A stretch of DNA of 64,000 nucleotides from Datisca glomerata (lineage: Eukaryota > Streptophyta > Magnoliopsida > Cucurbitales > Datiscaceae). Below, piece after piece: positions 47,651 through 60,004 of this stretch. A program made the translations under genes and the position numbers. The notes below the pieces were generated by a model. The model searched no databases. It was not told where the DNA came from and was given only the letters and a program-made list of their open reading frames with translations. Every line of letters begins with the position of its first letter. Position 1 is the stretch's first letter. The DNA is taken from NCBI GenBank assembly GCA_003255025.1, contig QANY01009435.1, forward strand, positions 372,001 to 436,000, read 5' to 3'.

Positions 47651-48199
47651 TTGAACTACGTTAAATAATAATGACATATCTGTAGATGTTAAAAATCTAT
47701 TGTCGATGATACTGTCACGCGTCGCTTGATGATTATCTGGTGAACATAAGGAAAAGAAGAAACGTGAATGTATTAGTTTGACATCGGTGTAGTGTCTAAC
47801 CTAATACAATCCAACGCTAAAGTCAGTAAAATGTATGGGGCATATTATAAGTAAGTGAAAGTGTCGAATCTGATATCTCTTGTGAGATTAGTCTTCTAGA
47901 CACAACATTCATTTCATAATATAATAAGTTTTTTTATTTATTTCAGAATACGGTCTCCTTATTAATTTCAGAATAAGATAAGACTCTTTATTTATTTTTA
48001 GAATATGATAAGCTTTTATATATTTCTAGATATTTGTGTCACCTGGTCTTGATTGGATCTGATAAAGTCGATAAATTTAAGATACTGTCATGATTCGACA
48101 TATCATTTTCAGACTCTTATACTGATAAGCTGTATAAGCTCTTATGAGAGAAAGTTCATTATGAAATTTTAACCCTCTACAATATAAGTATAATTTTGC
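47651..48199. other. Filler between the PLGG1 duplicate and the right exon block
   Basis: AT-rich, no ORF. It contains a degenerate tandem motif around TTATTTATTTCAGAATA (about 47930-48010). No match to the neighbouring genes seen. Confidence 0.5.
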
Positions 48200-48649
48200 A
48201 TTTTCTTATATTTTTCTAAGTGGTTCCTTCCTTTAGAAGCTAGCTAGTGATTAAGTGGTGTACCGAAGCTGACATGAATTGCTATCAAAGTTTTCAATCA
48301 TTGTGATTCCTCCACGCCAATGTGTTACTCTTCGTGAGCATGTCTATGATTTGGAAGGAGCCTCAAATGGAAGGTATGTCTGTCTGCAATCAATGCTTGT
48401 GCTTGTTGACCTGCAACATTCATTCATTTGCTTTCGGCCTAGTTTATTTCATCAATTGAAAGCAATTTTAATTAATTGAAGTATGTATATTTTTCTTATT
48501 TCTTTTTCTGATTTAATGATATGTAATTTTCTTTGTTGGTAGCAGACCTTTGCTTTATCGTCGGATTTGGATGTAGGATTGCCGGTGGAGTCTGGGCGGG
48601 CAGTCTTCCCTACAACTAGAGTGGCTTGGAAGGAGAGATTCTTTTTGGT
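48200..48649 (+). pseudogene. Unrecognised plant gene, right exon remains
   Basis: Second copy of the 44110-44312 block (exon frame FSIIVIPPRQCVTLREHVYD, about 48283-48373, donor GTATG), followed by an intron and an exon from about 48545 (after GTAGCAG) to 48649. The last reads TFALSSDLDVGLPVESGRAV and FPTTRVAWKERFFL before a GTAAAA donor. These would be the downstream exons of the unknown gene at 41640-43447. No further exons were recognised downstream, so the gene end is missing. Confidence 0.45.
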
Positions 48650-48729
48650 AAAACGCATGTTCGCATTCATTGGTGATCTTCTAAAAACAATTTTCAATGC
48701 AACTTTCACTATAAACGTTCTGTACAAGC

Positions 48730-49887
48730 TTTATTAAAAGTGAGGCGTAATGGAAAAGAAACGTTTAATGATTATAGAATTACTTGATTTGGGTGATGGT
48801 CTATTATACTTTTGAAAGTTAGAAAGTTGAGATTACAATCACGAGAAGAAATTATGGAGCTTCGAAATTACCGTACTCTTTTAAGTGAACAATTAATGCT
48901 TGATAAAAAATAATTTTTTTAACATTTTTTGTCAGATATTAATTTTTCATTTGAGAGAGTACGGTACTCTCGAACTACTGTAAGTTTTTTCCCTTGTATG
49001 GATGAGAGTCATGAGACTCTTGTGAGGCTGGAAATTTTTTTACTAATATGTTTCAATTAGTAGTTTATAAAATAATTTAGTTAAAAACTTAAATATATTA
49101 AAGAACTTATCAATTTAAATAAATTACTAATTGAATTATTAGTAATTTATTTGATATGTAAATTATACTAATATATTAAAAAACTAAGGTGTCATTTAAT
49201 CATGTATTTTGTTAAAGAAGTATTTTAGTAAATAAATAATTCATTCGGATCTTAACTATTAACTATTGGTAAACACATCAATAACATTGATATTCTTTCT
49301 GATTTCAATTCCCGAAAATTAAATAAACACATCATTTCCTTAAAATTTCTTTCTTATTTTCTTTAAAATACATTACGGTTTAGTAAACGGGTCCCATATA
49401 CCATAAACCACCGTTGAAAGAGGAGCTCAACTCTCCTTCCTTTTTCATTGGTGTAGATCATATTATGTGTCATTATCTTCTAATTTGTTTAGAGATGACA
49501 TTAATAATAAAGAAAATCAAGTATCTAAGGGTCGTTTGGTTCAATTTTCTAAGATTATCTATAGGAATGTGATTAGTGGGTATACGATTAGTGAGAATAT
49601 AATAAAGAGAATACATGATAACTATGTTTGGTAATGAGTTGAAATCTTGTTTAGATTAATGAAAATATAAGATTAATGTATTTGATTTGGAAAAATATTT
49701 TAATAATAAGATGTATAGCATATGCTCATTTTACACCTTTATCCTTCAAATATGCAATAGCTAATGACATTTAATTAAAATGTCTTTATAAAAATTATAG
49801 AATCTCTTAGTACTTACCTATAAAAAAATAGATTAAAAATTTATTTGTAAAAAAATAGATAGAAATAAATAAATGTCAGATTTTATG
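48730..49887. other. AT-rich spacer, no gene seen
   Basis: No coding signal. A short inverted pair GAGAGTACGGTACTCTCGAA sits at 48954-48973. Nothing else is recognised. Confidence 0.5.
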
Positions 49888-50220
49888 GAAAAAAAACTAA
49901 ACCCCAATAAAAATTGGGTTTCAAAAGTTAACTAAAAGGTGGGTTTGAATTTTTTGTTGTTGAAAATATCTGCAAAAAAGTCCATTACACAATCTCATAA
50001 TGGGAAGATTATCGTGTTTGATTTGTAAAAACTTTTTAATTATTAGATGTATAAGAGAATATATTTTAACTGTTTTAATCCTTCCAATGTTTTTACATAA
50101 TATTTAATTAAAAAGTATTTTAAAAATTGTTATTAATAATCACCTAAAAAAGAATATTAAAAATGAGATGTAAAGATTTAAAGATAAAAATTGTATTAAA
50201 AAATTCACTAAATCCTATTA
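49888..50220. repeat. Direct repeat, copy 2 (about 333 bp)
   Basis: Partner of 41263-41594 with only a few differences. The pair brackets 8.3 kb that holds the unknown gene remains and the PLGG1 duplicate. Confidence 0.85.
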
Positions 50221-51099
50221 AAAAATTGGGTTAAAAAGGATTACAAATTTAGGTTAAATAGCTCAAAACGCATTAAAAATTAGATTTAGAAAAATTATTT
50301 TTCTAAAATAAAATAAATTCCGACATTTGGACGTGAGATTTGTACAATCACATTGAAGCTTAACTATCCAAATGTTTATTTAAACAATTAATAAAAATTT
50401 ATAAAACAAAAAAATAAATAATTAAGAGATGGGAAAGAAAGATTGTTGGGATGATATTGAGGGGGAATAAGGGGGATAATCTTTGATACCTCCTCTCTTG
50501 AGGGGTATCATATCCCTAATGGGAGAGAACATCCTATTCTCTGAAGAATATGATGTCTCTTGGAGTACCATTCTTCAAATATAGTTATATAAAATATACT
50601 CATTAATCTCACATTACAACACCAATGCCCCACCCAAATGGCCTATAAGAGTTTTTAGAATTATAAGAGAAAATATAATTATTTTTTCCTTATTATATAC
50701 GATAATTTTGGACATGTAAGTTAAAAAGGTTCTCTTGAAAGTTGAAAGAAGCAACCAAGATTAGTTATTAGTTTTAGTTGCTCTAATCAAGAAATAGAAT
50801 GGTCTTTTGACGTAAATCTAAAGCTGCCTCCTGCCTGCCTTGGAAGTGATTTTATTTTATTTCCATATTCTTTTCAGTCTACAAAAACATTCAAACAATT
50901 CCCTGCCTCTTTTGTTTCGGTAAAAAACAAATCCCCTGCTGAATGCTAATAATAACCCCCCCCCCCCCCCCCCCCNCCCCCCCCCCCCCCCCCCTCTCTA
51001 AACCCATAACCTCTTCTCAGCAAGCCAAGTTACTGCACTGCACAACATACATATTTCCTGTTCTAACGCTTCTGCTTCTCTCTGTAACTGCAAACATCA
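50221..51099. other. Upstream region of the 4CL-like gene, with poly-C run
   Basis: AT-rich without ORF, ending in a pyrimidine-rich leader before the ATG at 51100. It holds a run of C at 50956-50994 with an N at 50976, so the true run length is uncertain. Confidence 0.6.
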
Positions 51100-53532
51100 A
51101 TGGCGACAAACTTTAACATTAACAAACACTCTACTTTCCTCCACATCTCCGGAAACCAGACGAATATCATTCAAAAAATTAAAAATCTCCAACACCACAG
51201 GAAGCATCCTGATTGGTACTCACCAGAAACAGGAATTTACCATAGCAAATACCCGTCTATAGACCTTCCTTCTGACTCTTTTCTTGACGTTGTCTCTTTC
51301 ATCTTCTCCAAACAACACCATGGGGGTTCAGCCCTCATTGATTCCTCATCTGGGTCTTCTCTATCTTACTCGGAGCTATACCCTTTGGTCAAGTCCATGG
51401 CCACTGGTCTCCACAAAATGGGTATTTCACAAGGTAATGTGGTTTTGATTCTTTTGCCAAATTCCATTTACTATCCTATTATTCTCTTAGGCATTTTGTA
51501 TTTGGGTGCTATTGTTACAACCATGAATCCTCTCAGTAGTATCTCAGAAATCAAGAAACAAAGTACCGAATGCAATGTCTGTCTCGCCTTTACTGTTTCT
51601 GAATATGTTGACAAGTTACAAAAAGTTTTGGGTATTCCTGCCATTGGGGTACCGGAAAGTGTGACTACAGATTCAAAGCCTATCGGTTTTTTGTCCTTTT
51701 ACCGGCTTTTTTCTTGTAGTTCCGATTTAAATAGAAGGCCAGTGATTAAGCAGCAGGATACAGCTGCCATTATGTTCTCATCTGGTACTACAGGATTGAG
51801 CAAAGGTGTTGTACTAACACATAGGAATTTAATAGCTATGGTTGAGCTTTTCGTGCGGTTTGAGGCCTCGCAGTACGAGTATTCGAGTTCAGAAAACGTG
51901 GTTTTAGCAGTTTTACCTATGTTTCACATATACGGGCTATCGCTTTTCGTGATGGGGTTATTGTCTTTGGGTTCGAGAATCGTTGTAATGAGAAAGTTTG
52001 ATGTCAATGAGGTAATCAAAGCCATTGACAAGCATAGTATTACACACTTTCCGGTTGTTCCACCGATATTGACGGCTTTGACAAACCGAGCAAATAATTC
52101 TGATGGGAGGTTTCAGAGTTTGAAACAAGTTTCCTGCGGGGCAGCTCCTTTGAGCAGGAAAGTCATAGAGGAATTTGTTCAACTTTTCCCCCATGTTGAT
52201 TTCATTCAGGTACCTGATATAGATAATACTTATCCTGTTTTTGGATTCAACTGCACATCTTAGCTTTGAAAATATTGAATAAAAGAATACATGTTTTATT
52301 GAGTGACCAATTATACCAAGAATGTGATATTAATAGCTGTATAGAAAGTATAATGGTGCAATACTTGGATTGATCGTTCAATTATTCGATTATTCAGGAA
52401 ATATTAGTACAAGATCAAGATGATTGTTCATCTATGGCTAGTTATTTTTATCAATCTTTTACTTTTTAAGCTTGGTTAGAGGCTTTTTCTTTGCTGGTCA
52501 CTTTATATCTAAAAAACGCCCAGTCAGGTCATGGTTTTCTTTTGTTCTCAGGGTTATGGTATGACCGAATCGACAGCAGTAGCAACCCGTGGATTCAATA
52601 CTGAAGAGTTTAAGAATTACACTTCAATAGGACTTCTAGCTCCAAACATGGTAGCCAAAGTTGTTGATTGGACTACTGGTTCTTTCATGCCTCCTGGAAG
52701 TTGTGGTGAGCTCTGGTTGCGTGGACCGGCAGTGATGAAAGGTAGAAAGGATTAAAGTTATGTCCCTTCTATTAGATCAGTATCTCATCCGTCTAAAAGC
52801 GGATTAAAATTTTTACCTTAACCATTACAGGATACTTAAATAATGAAGAGGCAACAGCATTGACAGTTGATCGTGATGGTTGGCTACATACAGGAGACAT
52901 TGTTTATTTTGACGAAGACGGCTACTTATATATTTTCGATCGATTAAAAGAGGTTATCAAGTATAAAGGCTTTCAGGTATAATGAGTCTGTCTTTGTTAT
53001 GCATGGTTATATGTGATAAACGTACATTTAAAGGCATTTTACTCTGCAGATTGCTCCTGCTGATTTAGAAGCCATATTGGTTACACATCCTGAGATTTTT
53101 GACGTTGCTGTAACAGCGTAAGCATGAAATCTACACCTTTTTTTTCTTACTGAAATCTGAAGTTAGGAGGATGGTAATTAGAAGAGAAATCTGAATCAGA
53201 TAGTTTAGTTATGATTCAAATTATGGGTTTATTACTTACTTCAGTGCCATGGATAAAGAATGTGGAGAGATACCAGTGGCATTTGTGGTTAGGAAGCCGG
53301 GATGTGGCGTCTCCGAGGAAGCTGTTATGGAATATGTTGCTCAACAGGTTTATCCATTTTTACGCCATTCCTTTACGTCTTTCGATTATTACCGACGATT
53401 GTGTCGTATTTTTGGTAGGTTGCGCCGTATAAGAAGATCAGGAAGGTTGTATTTACGCAATCAATACCAAAATCCGCTGCTGGGAAGATTCTACGAAGGC
53501 AACTCAGGAACCTCTTACCTTCCAAACTCTGA
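51100..53532 (+). CDS. 4-coumarate:CoA ligase-like acyl-CoA synthetase, peroxisomal
   Basis: AMP-forming acyl-CoA ligase: activates a carboxylic acid with ATP to an adenylate, then forms the CoA thioester. Six exons: 51100-52209, 52552-52741, 52831-52976, 53050-53117, 53245-53347 and 53419-53532, giving 576 residues. The AMP-binding motif [11 protein letters not shown] lies near residue 227. QGYGMTES spans the exon 1/2 joint at about 370, GELWLRG corresponds to 4CL box II (GEICIRG), and [13 protein letters not shown] and the C-terminal lysine region [12 protein letters not shown] are present. The protein ends in SKL, a type 1 peroxisomal signal. True 4CLs are cytosolic, so this belongs to the peroxisomal 4CL-like/OPCL group, whose members act on jasmonate precursors, fatty acids or p-coumarate for ubiquinone. 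The substrate cannot be read here. The reading frame is intact. Confidence 0.93.
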
Positions 53533-54934
53533 AGTTTCTTTCTTTACTCAGATTAGTGAAATGAAGATGGAAATAACTCAAATTTAACAGTCTGATCATC
53601 AAACAAAAAAAAATCTATCGGATCAGATTCTTTCAACTCATAGTTAATGGTTTTTTTATTTGAGCACTTAACCAAAAAATTCTGTCAAAAAATTATCTAT
53701 TTAGTTTATTCCTTCGTCTCTTTCGTTCCTGAGCCTCATCAAAAAGGAGATCACATATCTCTTTTTCTGATGAAGTTTTTTCTATTATTCTAATAACGTA
53801 TTCATCCATTTTCATAATAAAGATTTGTCCTCCATCTAGATCTAGATCTATGATGTTTTCCTTCGATGACATTCTTTTATGATTATCTTTGATAGATCTA
53901 ACTCAGATCTACAAGTTGTGGTGGTCGATTGTATCAGATTCTTTATTGGATAATTTAATAGAGCGTCTTTCAACCGTTTTTAGTCAGACAAGCCTTTTTG
54001 GGTGACGGGGTACTTAGAATGAGTCAAGATGAAACTTTAAATTATCGTCCTTATTCGTTCAGTAGTTTTCTTATTGTTGTGCATGATTTATGTATTTTGG
54101 TTGTTAATCTAAATCTGTACTCTTTTCTGAAATGAATGAAATCTTTACAAAAAATAGTTAATTATTTTTTTATCCTATTATCACTCAAATGTTGTGAGTG
54201 AAAAGATGACATTGTAGAGTTTTGGATAAATTCAAGTCATGTTTGTGTTAGATGATAACACTCTATATAAACATTAACATTTGTTTTATATGATAATCAA
54301 TACAATTTTCTTATTAAGTAATAATTTAAAAAGTTGTCATGTTTCCTTTTTTTTTTCTAATTTATTCGTAATTTAAAAACGAGTTATTAGAAAAAAATGA
54401 ATTAAAAGAAATAATGTTGTTCTTTATTTCATAAAATGTGTTTGAATTAGTATTTAAGAAAAATATGACTTCGATAAACTTGATTTTTTTTACAATCTCC
54501 CAAGAAAAGTAGCCTCTTTTTCAGGACTCGGATTCTGCTGGGAAAAATAGATTATATTAGATCATATCAGATTACTCGAATGAGCTGAATTGAAAAAGTA
54601 AAAAAAACAAATATTTCTTTTGAATTTTAGAGTGTCTCTAAGTAAACAGTATTGAGAGTGCGAGTGTCATCAGCTTATAGTTGTCCAAGTTATAACAAGT
54701 AACAACGATTACTCCGTTACTATTTGAATTTTTCCGGGAAAATTAGCGTTCATTTCTTGATGGGTGTTTGTGTGAGAGAGAGCGCGAGACAGTACAGTTA
54801 AAACAAAGAGTCACATCTTCATAGATCATCCAGCGATCTTCTACGTCCACACAAGTTTCTCACTTCTCACCCCCACAAAAAATTTCACAAGATGCTTTCT
54901 TCACTGGCTTTTCATTCCCTTCCCATCGGCTCCC
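53533..54934. other. Spacer and PLGG1 upstream region
   Basis: AT-rich with no ORF. The last 200 bp is a GA/CT- and AC-rich leader typical of plant 5' UTRs. An ATG at 54892, out of frame with PLGG1, opens a short upstream ORF (stop at 54961-54963) that overlaps the main start at 54935. Confidence 0.55.
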
Positions 54935-57900
54935 ATGGCTCCTCTCTCAGCCACACCCCATAATCTCTCCTTCTCTTCTCTCTACCACTATTCGAAACCA
55001 TCTGTCCCATCTAGTGTCAATTCCCTCTCAAAACTTTCCAGAATCCGTCCAAAACGATCACATTTCGCTTGCGATGGCTCCCCAATGCCACATATTCCGT
55101 CTATTTTCCGAAAATCAGACTTACCCATTAGACATTTTGCACTCAGTTCCAGGTTCTTGCAAATGGGTTCTCTAGAAAATCACTCTGCGAGAGAATTGTC
55201 AGCCAAAGCATCAGGATCAGATGGTTCTACCACATCCACGCTCTCTCAAACTGTGCGTAGCGATAGTTTTTTCTTTTCTTTTCTATTCTGCCTTTGTTTG
55301 ATCATTTATATGTTGTTAATGCGTTATTCTCTGGATAAATTCCAGGTGCTTGGGGCTTTGCATTTGATTGTTTCTCTTGGGATAATTCTTGCAATGGATA
55401 AGTTCTTGAAAATGGCATTTGTGGCAGCTGCCATTAAGTTCCCCAGTGCATTGTTTGGGATGTTCTGTATATTTTCAATTCTAACTGTTCTTGATTCCAC
55501 TGTCCCTGTAGCAGCGACAAGCTTGATGAATTTCTTCCAACCAGCACTCTTGTTTATTCAGAGATGGCTGCCATTGTTCTATGTTCCATCATTGGTCGTT
55601 TTGCCGCTTTCTGTTAAGGATATACCTGCGGCTTCAGGCATCAAGATTTGCCTCATAGTTGGTACATTTAGTTTTGACCATTGAAAAGTAGAAATTTACT
55701 TCTGGTTCTCAATTTGATTACTCAGACTGTATTTTGCTTAAATAGAGTGAATTTTTGTTTTCACTACCACAAAATCCATCATTTTGATCCGATAGCGGAC
55801 AATCACATCATTCCTATGACTACTCGTATGTTTGTGTCTGAATACAGCCTACCAGCTTAATAAGAGTCTACCATGTCGATAAGGGGCTCACTGCAAGAAA
55901 CAGAACTTAAAGAAAATACATCCTGATGCAGTTTCCTTGACTCAATTTGTATTTCCGAATTAAAAAAAAAAATTCTACTTGTGGTTTGTTTCTGAGCTGC
56001 TTTATTTTTTCGATTGGTTGTTTTGAACTTCCTAAAGCAGGCTGAACAGAGAATGCAATTTTACAAACTTTCCCTGCTTTTACTGATGATGACAATAGTT
56101 TAACATTACTTTACTAAACTTAGTATTTCCGCTGGTTATCAGAAGGATAATGATGTTACTTATCATCATCAGATTCATTACTAATATGATTTCTGTTATT
56201 TGAATCTATCATCGACGGATTGTTAGTGTGTCAGTTATTTTATATAATGTTCTTTGATTTGGTCTATTCTTCCTGCCTCTCTCTCTCTCTCTCGCTCTAT
56301 CTCTATCTCATGCATTGTAAGTGCAATTATATGCTTCCATGTATTGGTGTTATGCAGTTGGAGGCTGGCTAGCTACACTTTGTGTTGCGGGATATACAGC
56401 TATAGCAGTTAGAAATATTGTAAAGACTGAAATGACAGATGCTGAGCCAATGGAAAAACCATCTGCTTTTTCTCCCATTGAGGTGTGGAGTTGGAGCGGA
56501 GTTTTCCTCGTATCATTCGTTGCTGCATTACTATATCCAACAGCACTAGGGTCAAGTGCTCGAACATGCCTTCCTTTTCTACTTGCATCTACTGTGTTAG
56601 GCTACATGGTTGGTTCTGGGTAAATTTTCATCTTCCTCTTTTCAGCACCGCTGAGAAATGAAACATTGACCAAGTATTTATAACTTTCATTTAATTGTTT
56701 GGATGTTTATCATTTATGAAAGTCTCACTGGCTAGCGGACTTCTATTTTCCAGCTTACCATCAAACATGAAGACGGTTTTCCACCCAATCATCTGCTGTG
56801 CACTATCAGCAGATTTGGCAGCATTGGCTTTTGGATATCTATCCAAATCTGGGCTTGATCCAGTGCTAGGTATTATCTTCTTCCTCATTTTCCTAGCCAG
56901 GCTACGCTAGAAGAAAATACTGATTATAGAACACTACAACATATGGGAACTCATCCATCTATAGCACTACTTGTAAGATTGCAAATTAGCTGTTTAAGTC
57001 TTCTCTAAGGTTACAATTGTTTAGACTTCTATCTTTGTTCTTTTCCAAAGTAATTAGACAATGGTGAAGATAAAAGAAAAATAGGTTTTGTGCAAGACCC
57101 CTAATGATTCAACTCACTACAATATTTGTTTTTCTTTTTTGTTGAAATAAAATGAAAATTTCTTGCACCCACATTACTTGATCGAAAAAGAGGGTCAAGA
57201 GATATTTACAAACTTATGAGTATAATCAACTAGGCACTCGAAAGGTAAAGACATTCATGGTTCAATATCGAGAAATTATCCTTAAGAAAAGTCCGAGGAC
57301 GTTAATACGTGAAGGCTATTAGGAAGACAAATGCTTGATCATACCATCTCACTAAGATTCTTAGAGGTAGTTTCCAATGGGTAGTCTGCTTACAAGAGGA
57401 TGGTACATCAGATCACCGATGCTTCAGAGAAATTTACCTAACAATACTAGAGTATCCAATCTTATAATACTTGGGACGATCAAACCACGTCTTATGTGGT
57501 TGTTAAAGGTAATCACTCTCTTCCTGTGAGACAATCCAGCACGCTATTATGCCTACATAATTTGTCGTGTTGCTATAATATCGAGTAATCTAAAATTCTG
57601 TCTAAATACTGAAATTTGTTTCTTAATATGCTTAGGATATTACCTGACAAAGGTGTCATCTAACCCTGGGGCTGGTGATATATTAATGGGATTTTTGGGA
57701 TCCGTTATTCTCTCATTTGCCTTCTCAATGTTCAAACAGAGAAAGGTATTTATCATCTGTGTGCCAGTTTAGATGTCGAGTTCCTTTTTCTACATTTAGA
57801 ATTATATTTTATTAGAATCTTAGATATCTTATCAGTGTATAGATTACTGAAATAGTTTCCTCAGTAACATTTGTTTTCCCATATATTTCAGCTTGTAAAA

Positions 57901-58616
57901 AGACATGCAGCTGAAATTTTCACCTCTGTCATTCTCTCAACAATATTCTCACTGTACTCAACCGCTCTTGTTGGACGACTTATCGGGTTGGAGCCAGAGT
58001 TGACTATCTCCATTCTACCCAGATGTATAACCGTGGCATTAGCGCTTAGCATCGTCTCTCTGTTTGAAGGTATAACGGTCTAGCAATTCTTCTTGGAATT
58101 TTATGTGCCTGATATCGTCCCATAAATGAACTTTAACTGTAGTAAATTGAAGAAATTGCCTCGTTTCCAACACCATTAAGTATGTAGTTTAGTTTTATGA
58201 AACTTAATCACTTTCGAGTGATTCTATTTCCCTTTTGTTTGTAGGTGCCAATTCATCTCTCACAGCAGCTGTAGTTGTAGTAACTGGCCTGGTTGGAGCA
58301 AATTTTGTCCAAGCAACACTTGACAAACTAAAGTTTCGAGATCCTATTGCCCGAGGAATAGCTACCGCTTCTAGGTACGTATTTCTCTAATAATGAATGA
58401 ATCAACACTACAGTCTTATGATGTTTCAGAATCTTAAATTATACTACTTGTTTGATTGTGTCCAGTGCTCATGGATTGGGAACGGCAGCATTATCAGCCA
58501 AGGAACCTGAGGCTCTACCATTTTGTGCTATTGCTTATGCCTTGAATGGAATATTTGGTTCTTTGATTTGCTCACTTCCTGCAGTTAGGCAAAGCTTGAT
58601 TGCAGTTGTTGGCTGA
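54935..58616 (+). CDS. PLGG1: Plastidal glycolate/glycerate translocator 1
   Basis: Chloroplast inner-envelope carrier that exports glycolate and imports glycerate in photorespiration. Homologous to a fusion of bacterial LrgA and LrgB. Eight exons: 54935-55252, 55346-55661, 56358-56619, 56754-56869, 57636-57745, 57892-58069, 58245-58374 and 58466-58616, all GT..AG, giving 526 residues (Arabidopsis about 512). Residues 1 to about 100 are Ser-rich and basic, a transit peptide with the conserved RFLQMGS near its end. The LrgA-like part follows (VSLGIILAMDKFLKMAFVAA, FPSALFGMFCIFSILTVLDS), then the LrgB-like part (HPIICCALSADLAALAFGYL, SSAHGLGTAALSAKEPEALP), with about a dozen hydrophobic segments. 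The ATG at 54935 is chosen because the earlier ATG at 54892 is out of frame and stops quickly. A broken duplicate of exons 3-8 lies 11.6 kb upstream. Confidence 0.96.
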
Positions 58617-59362
58617 AATATGCATCTCTTGTAACTACAATCTCGTTCGTCCTCACGAGTTATATCTTCATATTGTACAGGGGAATCGACGATAAACATG
58701 ACATGTTTAGCGTTGTCTTGTACAGATAAGCAGTGTTAATCAAACTTCATTACCGTAGTGTTTGAATCTTTGTAGTTTATTTGCAAGAGCTTCACAAAAC
58801 AAAAATGGTGGATTGTTAACTTCTGCAATATTAGATCCATTTTAAGCAAAGCAAAGTTGGAAGATGTCAAACTCCCTCCCAACTGAAATGGTGGATTGTT
58901 TTGTTTCTTCTTTCCAATGTGAAGTTCAACAACTTTAAAACTATAGTTGTTTGGATAACTACTACTTAGGATTTAATCTCTGCAACATAATGTAATTAGT
59001 ATAGGGTAAAGAAACATAAGCCTCCCCAAAATATAGTTTTCCGTAGTTAGACAGTCACCTCCTCTAGTTTCAAGTTCTATAAGCACACCACCTTTAGTTC
59101 TGTTTATTATAAATAAGCTCATACAAAAAAATTTCCTCCAACTATCATCTCAATTTGAATGATTTTATAAGAAATCTCATATATTCAAGGAGTGATTTTT
59201 AAAGTTATAAAATGTAAACAAATAAAATTATAAATATCACAAATAATAATAATATAAAAAATTTGTTTTGACTTAATTGTAATGGAACAAAACAATAGCG
59301 GGCGTTGAGTAAGGAAGACAAATTACAAGGGAAGATTAATATAATTTATTCGACATATATTT
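58617..59362. other. PLGG1 3' region and spacer
   Basis: Includes the PLGG1 3' UTR; homology to the downstream flank of the duplicate (47030-47650) runs to about 59225. No ORF. Confidence 0.6.
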
Positions 59363-60004
59363 TAGGGATTTTTGGATAAATATACAATTTTCATTTTTCT
59401 TAAGAATTTTTATACCTCTTTTTTAAAATTCAGAAATTTATACATCTGGCCCACCAAATCTAACAAATTTCACTGTTCGCACACTACCCAAGACTCTTAC
59501 CCATCAAGTAGGAAAAGACGCCTAGCTACTTACTTCACAATCCTTCTTCTTGTCTCTTTTGTTTCTCCTTCTTCTCTTTACGCTCATTTGCTCTCTTCTT
59601 CCTCTTCGTCTTCATTCTCATCTGTGCTTTCTCTTCTCGGGTCTCTTCTATTTCTTCGGCAAGACAGTCCCTGTAAGTCGTCTTCTGCTTCGGCAAGACA
59701 GTCTTTCCAAGTCGTCATCATCATCATCTTCTTCTTCTATTTTCAGAGCACTCCAGTATGATACCCTGGCACGACACCCACCTACAGACAAACTCAGGTA
59801 CCCATTATTTTTTTTTGGACGCAGAATAGGATTTAGAGTTTGTAACTTTTCTTTCGTTCTTCTTACTGAACCTTTTTAGTTCTGGGGTTAGGAGAAAATC
59901 TTCTAGGGTTTAGGTTGTTCTTATTGTTGATTATAACCTTCTACATGTCTGGATTGGTTGATGTTTTTTATAGATGAATGTGATAACCATTTGAATATAT
60001 TGGC

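Noticed and set aside
5438..58616. Biosynthetic gene cluster of PLR, PLR and 4CL-like
   Set aside because: The ligase is peroxisomal and of a non-lignin clade, unrelated genes lie between, and PLRs act on monolignol dimers rather than CoA esters.
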